DNA from: Anthropogastromicrobium sp963626545
GTDB taxonomy: Bacteria > Bacillota > Clostridia > Lachnospirales > Lachnospiraceae
NCBI GenBank assembly: GCA_963626545.1
Contig: CAVFYJ010000148.1
Coordinates: 1-5,668 of the forward strand
DNA length: 5,668 bases
Direction of reading: 5' to 3'
Below the pieces are notes generated by a model, which made no database searches, had not been told where the DNA came from, and was given only the letters and a program-made list of their open reading frames with translations. The translations under genes were made by a program, and so were the position numbers. Below, piece after piece: positions 1 through 5,659 of this stretch. Position 1 is the stretch's first letter. Each line of letters starts with the position of its first letter.

Positions 1-34
1 AAAGAGCGGTGTGTTTTGCGATACGCCGCTCTTT
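1..34. terminator. Terminator-like hairpin ahead of the R-M unit
   Basis: AAAGAGCGG (1-9) pairs perfectly with CCGCTCTTT (26-34). The stem can be extended inward by four more pairs, two of them G-T. An A-rich 5' arm with a T-rich 3' arm is the usual form of a bidirectional intrinsic terminator, although no long T run follows. It probably ends transcription of a gene lying left of the window and insulates the promoter that follows. The hairpin is seen directly; its role as a terminator is inferred. Confidence 0.6.
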
Positions 35-40
35 CAGTTG

Positions 41-54
41 ATTGTAAACACAAT
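41..54. promoter_or_regulatory. Second candidate operator, ATTGT-AAAC-ACAAT
   Basis: ATTGT (41-45) and ACAAT (50-54) are an inverted repeat around AAAC. The core TGTAAACA (43-50) recurs exactly at 121-128 inside the promoter palindrome, 78 bases downstream, and both copies sit at the centre of a dyad. Two dyads sharing the same 8-bp core ahead of a helix-turn-helix gene suggest two binding sites for one regulator. This one lies upstream of the -35 hexamer. Confidence 0.35.
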
Positions 55-92
55 ACGGTAGAAGGTCGCATGATGAATGATATAACAGATGA

Positions 93-121
93 TTGAAAAT
101 ACAATAAGAGTATGTTAGTAT
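93..121 (+). promoter_or_regulatory. Predicted promoter of the HTH / R-M unit
   Basis: TTGAAA (93-98) and TAGTAT (116-121) are separated by 17 bases. A TG sits one base before the -10 hexamer (113-114), giving an extended -10. Transcription would start near 128, leaving a leader of about 28 nt before the Shine-Dalgarno-supported start at 156, but only about 13 nt before the TTG at 141. The -10 hexamer overlaps the palindrome at 118-131, as expected for a repressible or autoregulated promoter. Predicted from sequence only. Confidence 0.5.
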
Positions 122-131
122 GTAAACATAC
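118..131. promoter_or_regulatory. Candidate operator palindrome GTATGTAAACATAC
   Basis: GTATGT (118-123) and ACATAC (126-131) form a perfect 6-bp inverted repeat with a 2-bp centre. Further half-sites lie on each side: GTATGT at 110-115 and an overlapping ACATAC at 130-135. The palindrome covers the end of the predicted -10 hexamer and the likely start point. Bound protein would therefore block the promoter. The adjacent helix-turn-helix gene is the natural candidate for the binding protein, but this is inference. Confidence 0.45.
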
Positions 132-140
132 ATACCTATA

Positions 141-494
141 TTGGAGGTGAAAGCTACGAAAGAGATTTTATTCGGAGAGTATTTAAAAACTCTAATAAAA
201 CAAGCGAATATGACACAAACGCAATTTTACACGGCTGTTGGAATTACGAAGCCTTATTTTTATGATATTCTCTCTGGGAGAGTTAGTCCTCCTCCTGCGG
301 AACTTCAATTCAAAATTGCTCAAGTATTACATGTTGATAGCGAAACATGTGCGATATTATTTGACTTAGCTGCTAAAGGAAGGAAAGAAATACCCGCAGA
401 TGTAGCTTTGTGGATGAACAATCATCCTAATGAAATAAACAATATACGAAAAAAGTATGAAAATAGTCCTTTAGGAGGAACGAATTATGAATGA
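141..494 (+). CDS. Small Cro/C1-type helix-turn-helix regulator of the R-M unit
   Basis: Probable DNA-binding regulator, up to 117 residues. Counting from the TTG at 141, a Cro/C1 (XRE-type) helix-turn-helix spans about residues 24-62: TQTQFYTAVGITKPYFYDIL followed by SGRVSPPPAE. The rest is a short helical tail with no recognised domain. The stop overlaps the next gene's ATG by 8 nt, so the two are probably co-transcribed and translationally coupled. Small HTH proteins in this place often control restriction-modification expression (C proteins), and that role is inferred here. The start is uncertain. TTG at 141 has no ribosome site before it, and the perfect GGAGGTGA (143-150) instead points to position 156, where the codon is ACG. 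From 156 the product would be 112 residues, beginning (M)KEILFGEYLK. The next ATG (210) lacks a ribosome site and would cut into the fold. Confidence 0.8.
   Translation: MEVKATKEILFGEYLKTLIKQANMTQTQFYTAVGITKPYFYDILSGRVSPPPAELQFKIAQVLHVDSETCAILFDLAAKGRKEIPADVALWMNNHPNEINNIRKKYENSPLGGTNYE
143..150 (+). promoter_or_regulatory. Perfect Shine-Dalgarno inside the first codons, pointing to an ACG
   Basis: GGAGGTGA is fully complementary to the 3' end of 16S rRNA. The GGAGG core (143-147) is followed by 8 bases and then ACG (156-158), exactly where a start codon is expected. ACG differs from ATG by one transition. The in-frame TTG (141) and GTG (147) lie in or ahead of the ribosome site itself and are poor start candidates. 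Confidence 0.6.
473..478 (+). promoter_or_regulatory. Ribosome binding site of the R-M gene
   Basis: AGGAGG lies 8 bases before the ATG at 487, within the last codons of the helix-turn-helix gene. It fixes the start of the enzyme gene and, with the 8-nt overlap, favours coupled translation. Confidence 0.85.
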
Positions 495-1590
495 AGCAAG
501 AGAAGGCTACTTGATCGATTGTATATCGGGGCAAGAAGTCAAAGCATCGCCAGAAGAATTGCAGGCTGTGCAACCCTTTGCGAAAAAACTATATGAAGAT
601 TATGGTTATCCGATTGATTGTATTCAAACAAGACCGCAGTGGCATGTAAAGGTAAGACCATCTGATGTAAAAAAAGAGTATCCCATTGACATAGCTGTAT
701 TTTCTAGCAACACTCACTCTGATGAGAATCTTTTTATGATTATTGAATGTAAAAAGAGAAGTCGTAAAGATGGGCGTTCGCAGTTGGAAGATTATATGCG
801 TCTTTCAAAAGCTTATCTGGGCGTTTGGTTCAACGGCGATGAAACTTTGTATATCAGAAAATATGAAGCAAACGGCGAAGTTAAATTCATCGAAATCCCT
901 AATATACCGCTATATGGTCAACGTGTTGAGGACATTGGTTTATTCAAGAGAAAAGACCTTAAAAAAACTCACAATCTCAAATCTGTTTTCAATAGTATTA
1001 GAAATTACTTGGCTGCTAACAACACAGGAATAACTCTTGATACGGAATTTGTTTCACAGATTATAAATCTGATTTTCTGTAAAATTTATGATGAACGTTT
1101 CACAAAGCCAGATGATATGATTAGTTTTAGGGCTGGAGTTAATGAAAATGTTGATGACATCGCAAAGCGCATTATCAACATTTTTGATCATGTGAAAGCA
1201 AAATACCCAGATGTTTTTACAGCATCGGATGTTATAACATTGTCTAACGCTTCAATTGCTTATATTGCAGGTGAACTTCAACAGTATTGTTTAATCGAAA
1301 GCGAAAGGGATGTCATCGCCGATGCTTTTGAAACCTTTATTTCGCCATCACTACGCGGTGGGCAAGGACAATTCTTTACGCCCCGTAATGTAGTAAAACT
1401 TCTAGTTTCTCTCGTCAATCCAACACGAAAAGACCGATTGATTGACCCTGCATGTGGTTCCGGAGGTTTTTTGATAGAAAGTTTACGTTATGTATGGAGA
1501 CAAGTACAGGATGAAGGAAAGGAACTTGGATGGCCTGAAAGAGAGATTTTTTCCGACCAGCAGGAAGTAGCAATTAAAAACTTCAGGTAA
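487..1590 (+). pseudogene. N-terminal part of a type IIG-like R-M enzyme, cut by IS66
   Basis: First 367 residues of an originally 835-residue restriction-modification protein. Residues about 30-130 resemble the type I HsdR N-terminal nuclease domain of the PD-(D/E)XK fold: PIDIAVF supplies D68, IIECKK supplies E87 and K89, and a Q99...Y103 follows. Residues about 185-367 begin the N6-adenine methyltransferase (HsdM-like) domain, with GQFFTPR (294-300) and the S-adenosylmethionine-binding motif I DPACGSGGF (320-328). The start is ATG with a strong ribosome site. The IS begins with GTAA, which completes an arginine codon and at once supplies the TAA stop. No other frameshift or stop is seen. 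The fragment keeps a plausible nuclease but lacks motif IV and the target recognition domain, so specific cleavage is not expected. The absence of a helicase domain separates it from a true HsdR. Nuclease activity itself is inferred. Confidence 0.9.
1579..1586. repeat. Target site duplication, left copy (AACTTCAG)
   Basis: AACTTCAG directly abuts the left inverted repeat and recurs exactly at 3398-3405 beyond the right one. Eight bases is the duplication length characteristic of IS66-family transposition. Confidence 0.97.
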
Positions 1591-1604
1591 CTGTTCAGAA
1601 CCCC
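1587..1604 (+). repeat. IS66 left terminal inverted repeat
   Basis: GTAACTGTTCAGAACCCC matches the reverse complement of 3380-3397 at all 18 positions. Identity stops at the next base. Its first four bases close the upstream reading frame with a TAA. Confidence 0.97.
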
Positions 1605-1677
1605 TTCAAGTTCGTTGCTAGTTATTGTGCAAAATAGAGAATCGAAAAATCTTTTCTACTCTGATTTGCTGTTATTC

Positions 1678-1827
1678 TGTGGATAAAAGGGATGAAATTT
1701 TATTTGTATATCAATCTTGTGGATAATTCTCAAGCACCTGTCTTTTATCCGCTTCATTTTCGTCTTTTGAGACGATCTTGAATATATTTATAAGCATTTG
1801 CACCTTCAAATTTAATACTTATCCACC
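1678..1827. repeat. DnaA-box-like repeats in the IS left end
   Basis: TGTGGATAA occurs at 1678-1686 and again at 1718-1726, 40 bases apart. Each is the reverse complement of TTATCCACA, a perfect match to the DnaA-box consensus TTATNCACA. TTATCCACC at 1819-1827, in the other orientation, differs by one base. A related TTATCC lies at 1745-1750 within the arm CTTTTATCC (1742-1750), which pairs with GGATAAAAG at 1681-1689. They may bind DnaA, or they may be subterminal binding sites for the transposase; the sequence does not decide between these. Confidence 0.5.
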
Positions 1828-1832
1828 GTCAT

Positions 1833-1868
1833 TTTGCCGAACGGATTTTTCGGCAAATTCGCTTTTTT
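1833..1868 (+). terminator. Hairpin plus T run upstream of the transposase gene
   Basis: TTTGCCGAA (1833-1841) and TTCGGCAAA (1849-1857) form a perfect 9-bp stem with a 7-nt loop. A run of six T follows at 1863-1868, five bases after the stem. This resembles an intrinsic terminator that would stop transcription entering from the interrupted gene before it reaches the transposase. The gap between stem and T run makes it less than ideal. Confidence 0.55.
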
Positions 1869-1881
1869 ACAGCGTTTCCGC

Positions 1882-1887
1882 TATAAT
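1882..1887 (+). promoter_or_regulatory. Predicted -10 box of the transposase promoter
   Basis: A consensus TATAAT lies 36 bases before the transposase start. The best -35 at usual spacing (TTCGCT, 1858-1863, 18-base spacer) is poor and touches the foot of the terminator-like hairpin, so the promoter is probably weak. Low transposase expression is common for insertion sequences. Confidence 0.45.
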
Positions 1888-1923
1888 GAAAACATAAAAT
1901 CCAACGGAAAGAAGGTGGTTTGA

Positions 1924-3378
1924 GTGCCAGTTAACATCACAGAAGAATTCGTTCGCCATCTTATGGCACAGATTGATTTTCTGACGAAGCAAAACAGCAC
2001 ATTAACAGCTACAATTGCCGAGCTGAATCAAACCATCAAGGAGCTGAAAGAACAACTAAACAAAAACTCCAAGAACAGTTCCAAGCCGCCTTCATCTGAT
2101 GGTCTTAAGAAACCTACGGTAAAAAAGGACCGAAGCCTTCGCGAATCTTCCGGGAAAAAACAGGGGGCTCAGGAAGGTCACAATGGTGTTTATCTTTCTG
2201 TCATCTCCAATCCAGATCACACCAGGGAACATATGCATTCTGACTGTAACGGATGTCCTTATCGTGAGAAATGTTTGGATAAGGCTTGTATAAAAGAAAT
2301 CCGCCATGAGATTGATGTGGTTGTGACTGTAGATGTCACTGCACACAATCTTATTGAAATGCGCGAATGCCCTTTGCATGGTGGCGTAAAAACAGGATCA
2401 TTTCCTGAAAATATAAAAGCAACTGTCCAGTATGGCAAAAATCTTCAGGCAATGGTTGTGGCTTTCAATACGGTTGGTGCAGTCAGTATCAATCGCACTC
2501 ATGAAATCCTGTCCAGTGTGTTTAATATTCCATTGGCAACGGGAACCATCAAAAACATGGTAACCCGCTGTGCGGAATCACTGAAAGATACTTATGAGCA
2601 AATCCGTCTGAAAATGATTACGCTCGGGCTGATCCATTGTGATGAGACTGGCAGCCGCGTAGATGGAAAAACCTGCTGGGTTCACGTTGCATCTGATCAG
2701 GATTATACATACCTGACCATACATCAGAAACGTGGTCAGGCCGGCATGGACGCGGCGGATGTACTGCCACATGCCCGAGGGATTATCGTGCATGACTGCT
2801 GGGGCTCTTACTGGAAGTATCAGGATGTGACACATGCCATCTGCTGTGCACATCTTCTCCGGGAACTAAATGGTGTAATCGAGAATTATCCGGAGCAGAC
2901 ATGGGCAGTCCGTTTTAAGAAGCTTCTGCTCGATATGAAAAAGGTGCGTGATAAGGCACTTCTTTCAGATAAGGATGAGGTCAGCTACTATCACCGTCAT
3001 AAATTTGATATGGAATATGCTTCCATCATCAAAACCGCATATGAGGAAAATCCACTTCCTGAAACTCCTGCTAAAAAGCGCGGTCGCAAGAAAAAAGGCA
3101 AAGTATTAAATTTGATCTGCAGACTGGATAATTACAAGGAATCAGTCTGCCTGTTTATAAAGAATCTCGATGTACCCTTTGATAACAATCAGGCGGAACG
3201 CGATCTGAGGATGGTAAAAGTAAAAACCAAGGTCTCTGGATGCTTCCGAAGTGAAGCTGGTGCACAGGAATATCTTACAATTATGAGCTATATTGGATCA
3301 GCACGCAAGCAAGGGATAAATGCTTTCACAGCTATCCGTGAAGCACTGAACGGAACCCCTGATATCATTTTCAACTAA
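1924..3378 (+). CDS. tnpC: IS66-family transposase (single-gene, ISBst12-like)
   Basis: DDE transposase of 484 residues that catalyses strand transfer of the element's ends. Residues 1-60 contain a leucine-rich coiled coil (about 15-46) and the family signature KNSKNSSKPPSSDG (47-60). A cysteine cluster (C108, C111, C117, C122) matches the zinc-binding region of IS66 transposases. The catalytic core has D240 in IHCDETG, D291 in IIVHDCWGSYW and E425 in FDNNQAERDLRM, all present. A basic stretch, KKRGRKKKGK (384-393), lies between the second D and the E. The start is GTG at 1924, preceded by AAGGTGG (1912-1918); the protein opens MPVNITEEF. Length is normal for the family and no stops or frameshifts are seen, so it should be functional. 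The gene runs in the same direction as the interrupted gene, and no tnpA or tnpB lies beside it. Confidence 0.97.
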   Translation: MPVNITEEFVRHLMAQIDFLTKQNSTLTATIAELNQTIKELKEQLNKNSKNSSKPPSSDGLKKPTVKKDRSLRESSGKKQGAQEGHNGVYLSVISNPDHTREHMHSDCNGCPYREKCLDKACIKEIRHEIDVVVTVDVTAHNLIEMRECPLHGGVKTGSFPENIKATVQYGKNLQAMVVAFNTVGAVSINRTHEILSSVFNIPLATGTIKNMVTRCAESLKDTYEQIRLKMITLGLIHCDETGSRVDGKTCWVHVASDQDYTYLTIHQKRGQAGMDAADVLPHARGIIVHDCWGSYWKYQDVTHAICCAHLLRELNGVIENYPEQTWAVRFKKLLLDMKKVRDKALLSDKDEVSYYHRHKFDMEYASIIKTAYEENPLPETPAKKRGRKKKGKVLNLICRLDNYKESVCLFIKNLDVPFDNNQAERDLRMVKVKTKVSGCFRSEAGAQEYLTIMSYIGSARKQGINAFTAIREALNGTPDIIFN

Positions 3379-3379
3379 C

Positions 3380-3397
3380 GGGGTTCTGAACAGTTAC
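3380..3397 (-). repeat. IS66 right terminal inverted repeat
   Basis: Exact reverse complement of the left repeat over 18 bp. It starts one base after the transposase stop codon, so the element has essentially no non-coding right end. Confidence 0.97.
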
Positions 3398-3405
3398 AAC
3401 TTCAG
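3398..3405. repeat. Target site duplication, right copy (AACTTCAG)
   Basis: Identical to 1579-1586. Deleting one copy plus the element (1819 bases) joins ...IKNF to RGIDKE... in frame. Confidence 0.97.
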
Positions 3406-4813
3406 AGGAATTGATAAAGAAAGCTTTTTGAGCAAAACAACAAAAGCGTATATGGCAATTCTAGGTGATGGCAGAGGTGGTGTCTTTTGTGAAAATAGCT
3501 TAGAGGATATGCATAATTGGTCGCCTAAAGCTCAAACACAAATCTCCGCCGAAAGCTTTAATGTTGTTTTGACTAACCCGCCGTATGGTTCAAAGTTGAA
3601 AATTGATGATTATGGAATTTTATCTCGATATGATTTAGGCCATCAATGGAAAATACCAAAAGGCGAAAGCGTGTTTTCAAAAACAGAAAAGGTACTTTCA
3701 GACCAAACTCCGCAAGTATTATTTATTGAGCGCTGTTTGGAACTGCTTACTCCGGGTGGACGTTTGGGAATTGTTGCTCCGGAAAGTATGTTTTGCAATC
3801 CAAGCCATAAATATATCATGAACTACGTTGAAAAGAATGCTCGGATAGATGCTGTAATATCCATGCCAGAGAATCTTTTTCAGCCTCACACACACGCTAA
3901 AACGTGCGTCGTTCTAATGACGAAGTTATCACAGGCAGATACAATAAGTCCGGATCACAGAATCTTTATGGCCGTTGCAAAATGGTGTGGTCATGATTCC
4001 AGAGGATTGGAAATACCATATGACGATGTTCCTTTGATTCAAGAAAGATATGAGAAATTTAAAAGTGGCCATGAATTAGCTTATGACCATCTTGGATTCA
4101 CCGTTAAGCAAAGTGAGATAGTTGATAGTATATACCTTCCGATTTATTATAATCCCGAAATAAAAAATCAACTGAACACTTTAAAAAGTGATTTCGATTT
4201 AGTTACTGTTGGAAAATTGGTCGAAGATGGACTGGTCTCAATAAGCACAGGAGATGAAGTTGGAAAACTGGCATATGGAACAGGTCAGATTCCTTTTATA
4301 AGAACATCTGATATCGCTAATTGGGAGATTAAATTAGACCCCAAACAAGGGTTAAGCGAAGAAATATATAATAATCTTTCAGCAAAACAGGATGTGCAAG
4401 CATACGATATATTGATGGTTCGAGATGGGACTTATTTGGTAGGCACATGCGCTATGATTTCACCGTCAGAAACAAAAATTGTTTACCAAAGCCACCTGCT
4501 TAAAATTAGAAGTAACAACCACGATAAAATAAATCCATATTTATTGTTGGCACTTCTATCCTCACCGATAGTAAAACAGCAGATTCGAGCCAAACAGTTT
4601 ACGCAAGACATAATCGATACTTTGGGGCGAAGAGTGCTAGAACTAGAGCTTCCGTTTCCTAAAAAGCTCGATGAACAGCAGCGCATTATTGAACAGGTTA
4701 AAGAGGTATTCGACAAAAGAAACGAAGCAAAAGAAGTTATGCGAAATGTCTTGTTGAATGTAACTCCAATTCACCGTTTCGATGACGATAGTACATTTAT
4801 GACCTTAATGTAA
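3406..4813 (+). pseudogene. C-terminal part of the R-M enzyme: methyltransferase motif IV and recognition domain
   Basis: Continuation of the interrupted gene; residue numbers are for the restored 835-residue protein. RGIDKESFLSKTTKAYMAIL (from R367) follows directly on the upstream half and matches the usual HsdM-type run between motifs I and IV. Motif IV, NPPY, which handles the target adenine, is at 424-427. The methyltransferase domain ends near 600. Residues about 625-810 form one HsdS-like target recognition domain (VGKLVEDGLVSIS..., IPFIRTSDI, DILMVRDGT), closed by the conserved helix DEQQRIIEQVKEVFDKRNEA that serves as spacer in specificity subunits. A TTG at 3428 could open a 461-residue frame, but no good ribosome site precedes it, so independent translation is doubtful. 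There is one recognition domain, against two in a typical HsdS. No lesion besides the IS is seen. Confidence 0.9.
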
Positions 4814-4833
4814 TTCAATGCAGCAATGAATCC

Positions 4834-4866
4834 AAGGGCGACCAACCTTTATGATTGGTCGCCCTT
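4834..4866. terminator. Bidirectional terminator-like hairpin between R-M gene and mobC
   Basis: AAGGGCGACCAA (4834-4845) and TTGGTCGCCCTT (4855-4866) make a perfect 12-bp stem with a 9-nt loop. It lies 20 bases after the R-M stop and 24 bases beyond the mobC stop on the other strand, so it can serve both convergent genes. T runs beside the stem are weak on both strands. Confidence 0.75.
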
Positions 4867-4890
4867 ATCCTGTTTGTATATTTTAATATG

Positions 4891-5307
4891 TCATGCGTTT
4901 TCTGCTGAGGAATCATCCGTTGGCATCAGTTCCAGAATCTTTTTATACCAGTGTTTTTCCTCTCCGTTTTCTCGCAACGCAAACTGGCAAAACAGTGTCA
5001 TTAACTCAAAATATTTTGTTTGGAGTTCTCCCCAATCCTTATTGGAAGAAAATCGAACAACATTTGTGTTATAAGCAATTTGATTAACATTATTTCCAAT
5101 GCGGTTCACCTCGTAAATCAACTGCTTTGCCTGGTCTCTATCCATGTGCCACTGCTTCCCCGTCAACGATTCTGCAAGAATCAGTTTTCTTAAATATTCC
5201 GATTTCGATAAGCCGTACTCAAAAGCATTTTTTGTGAGCATAGCATTTTCCTCTGGAAGCAAAGTAAAACGGAATTGTTCTGTGCGAACTCTATCTTTTT
5301 CAGCCAT
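4891..5307 (-). CDS. mobC: Plasmid mobilization relaxosome accessory protein MobC
   Basis: Predicted 138-residue MobC-family protein. MobC helps the relaxase reach and open DNA at the origin of transfer during mobilization. Residues about 9-45 (EQFRFTLLPEENAML...GLSKSEYLRKLIL) look like a ribbon-helix-helix DNA-binding region. Residues 66-82, EVNRIGNNVNQIAYNTN, carry the GNN-NQIA signature of the family. The C-terminal part is helical and ends in an acidic tail. The start is ATG at 5307, with AGGAG at 5317-5321 and a 9-base spacer. The gene converges on the R-M unit. A relaxase gene normally follows mobC, but here a hairpin and the R-M gene follow instead. A palindrome (5330-5346) lies just ahead of its ribosome site. 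The family call is firm; partner and activity are inferred. Confidence 0.88.
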   Translation of the reverse strand: MAEKDRVRTEQFRFTLLPEENAMLTKNAFEYGLSKSEYLRKLILAESLTGKQWHMDRDQAKQLIYEVNRIGNNVNQIAYNTNVVRFSSNKDWGELQTKYFELMTLFCQFALRENGEEKHWYKKILELMPTDDSSAENA

Positions 5308-5329
5308 TTATTATTTCTCCTTTCAAAAC

Positions 5330-5346
5330 TTCCTCACCGTGAGGAA
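5330..5346. promoter_or_regulatory. Palindrome ahead of mobC (operator or leader hairpin)
   Basis: TTCCTCAC (5330-5337) and GTGAGGAA (5339-5346) are a perfect 8-bp inverted repeat around one base. It ends 8 bases before the mobC ribosome site on the minus strand. A one-base centre suits a protein-binding dyad better than an RNA hairpin. MobC autoregulation or relaxosome binding is a guess. Confidence 0.45.
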
Positions 5347-5401
5347 ATTACAAAATTGTTCGTCAGTGATTTTATTTTTGTTGCGCCGTCTGCGGGACAA
5401 T

Positions 5402-5506
5402 CATTTTGCCGTTTTGCAAAATGGTATGGGTGGGGGTATTAGGGGGCGGTGCCCCAGTGCAACGGCTAACAAGTGGGAAAATGACACGAGTGGGTACATT
5501 TCCCCT
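5402..5506. other. Candidate origin of transfer (oriT) region, hairpin- and G-rich
   Basis: The 361 bases after the mobC start hold no well-supported gene but contain clustered inverted repeats. CATTTTGC (5402-5409) pairs with GCAAAATG (5416-5423). GGGGC (5443-5447) pairs with GCCCC (5451-5455), next to a G-rich tract at 5428-5449. GGGAAAATG (5475-5483) pairs with CATTTCCC (5497-5504) with one bulged A. AGTGGG is repeated directly at 5472-5477 and 5489-5494. Inverted repeats beside a mobC gene are the usual layout of an oriT, with the nick near the foot of one repeat. The nick site cannot be placed from sequence alone. Confidence 0.45.
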
Positions 5507-5527
5507 ATGCTTGCTAATAATGTTGAC

Positions 5528-5659
5528 CTACGGATTTTCGGTATCGAGTATTGTGTCAAGCTGCGATTTCCACGCCATAATATTCTCGATTTCCTTTTCA
5601 AAAACGAAAGATTCTTTTCGCAAATTGCAAGTGCAAGTTGGACACCTGCACGGTAGAAA
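5528..5659 (-). other. Open reading frame tail at right edge, gene status doubtful
   Basis: On the minus strand an open frame runs from a stop at 5660-5662 to a TAG at 5528-5530. It reads PCRCPTCTCNLRKESFVFEK and then EIENIMAWKSQLDTILDTENP. The end has ordinary protein character and the front has a CxCxxCxC pattern. The only ATG is at 5578 (16 residues) with a weak, distant AAGGA. It could be the frameshifted 3' end of a gene entering from the right, or chance. No function is recognised. Confidence 0.2.

Larger units (their letters stand above)
1587..3397 (+). mobile_element. Complete IS66-family insertion sequence, ISBst12-like
   Basis: 1811-bp element bounded by perfect 18-bp inverted repeats that begin GTAA, as in IS66-family ends, and flanked by an 8-bp duplication. 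It carries a single transposase gene in the same direction as the interrupted host gene. The accessory genes tnpA and tnpB of classical IS66 elements are absent, which fits the ISBst12 subgroup. The left 320 bases before the transposase are non-coding and hold DnaA-box-like repeats, a hairpin with a T run and a TATAAT box. The transposase stop lies one base before the right repeat. Ends, duplication and gene are all intact, so the copy looks recent and potentially mobile. Confidence 0.97.

Noticed and set aside
743..1033. 96-residue plus-strand reading frame
   Set aside because: It lies wholly inside the R-M gene in another frame, has no ribosome site, and does not read like a protein. The R-M frame carries clear motifs through the same bases.
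1760..1775. Small inverted repeat TCGTCT-tttg-AGACGA
   Set aside because: A 6-bp stem without T run or partner gene. It may be part of the IS end structure, but nothing supports a specific role.
1605..1923. Possible tnpA/tnpB remnants in the IS left end
   Set aside because: No open frame of useful length and no recognisable TnpB-like motif was seen. The region holds only short repeats, a hairpin and the promoter.
2092..2853. Two minus-strand reading frames opposite the transposase gene
   Set aside because: Both are antisense shadows of the well-supported IS66 transposase. No ribosome site or domain was seen.
4826..5087. Short plus-strand frames between the hairpin and 5087
   Set aside because: They lie antisense to mobC, and the first runs through the terminator-like hairpin. 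Neither shows a recognisable motif.
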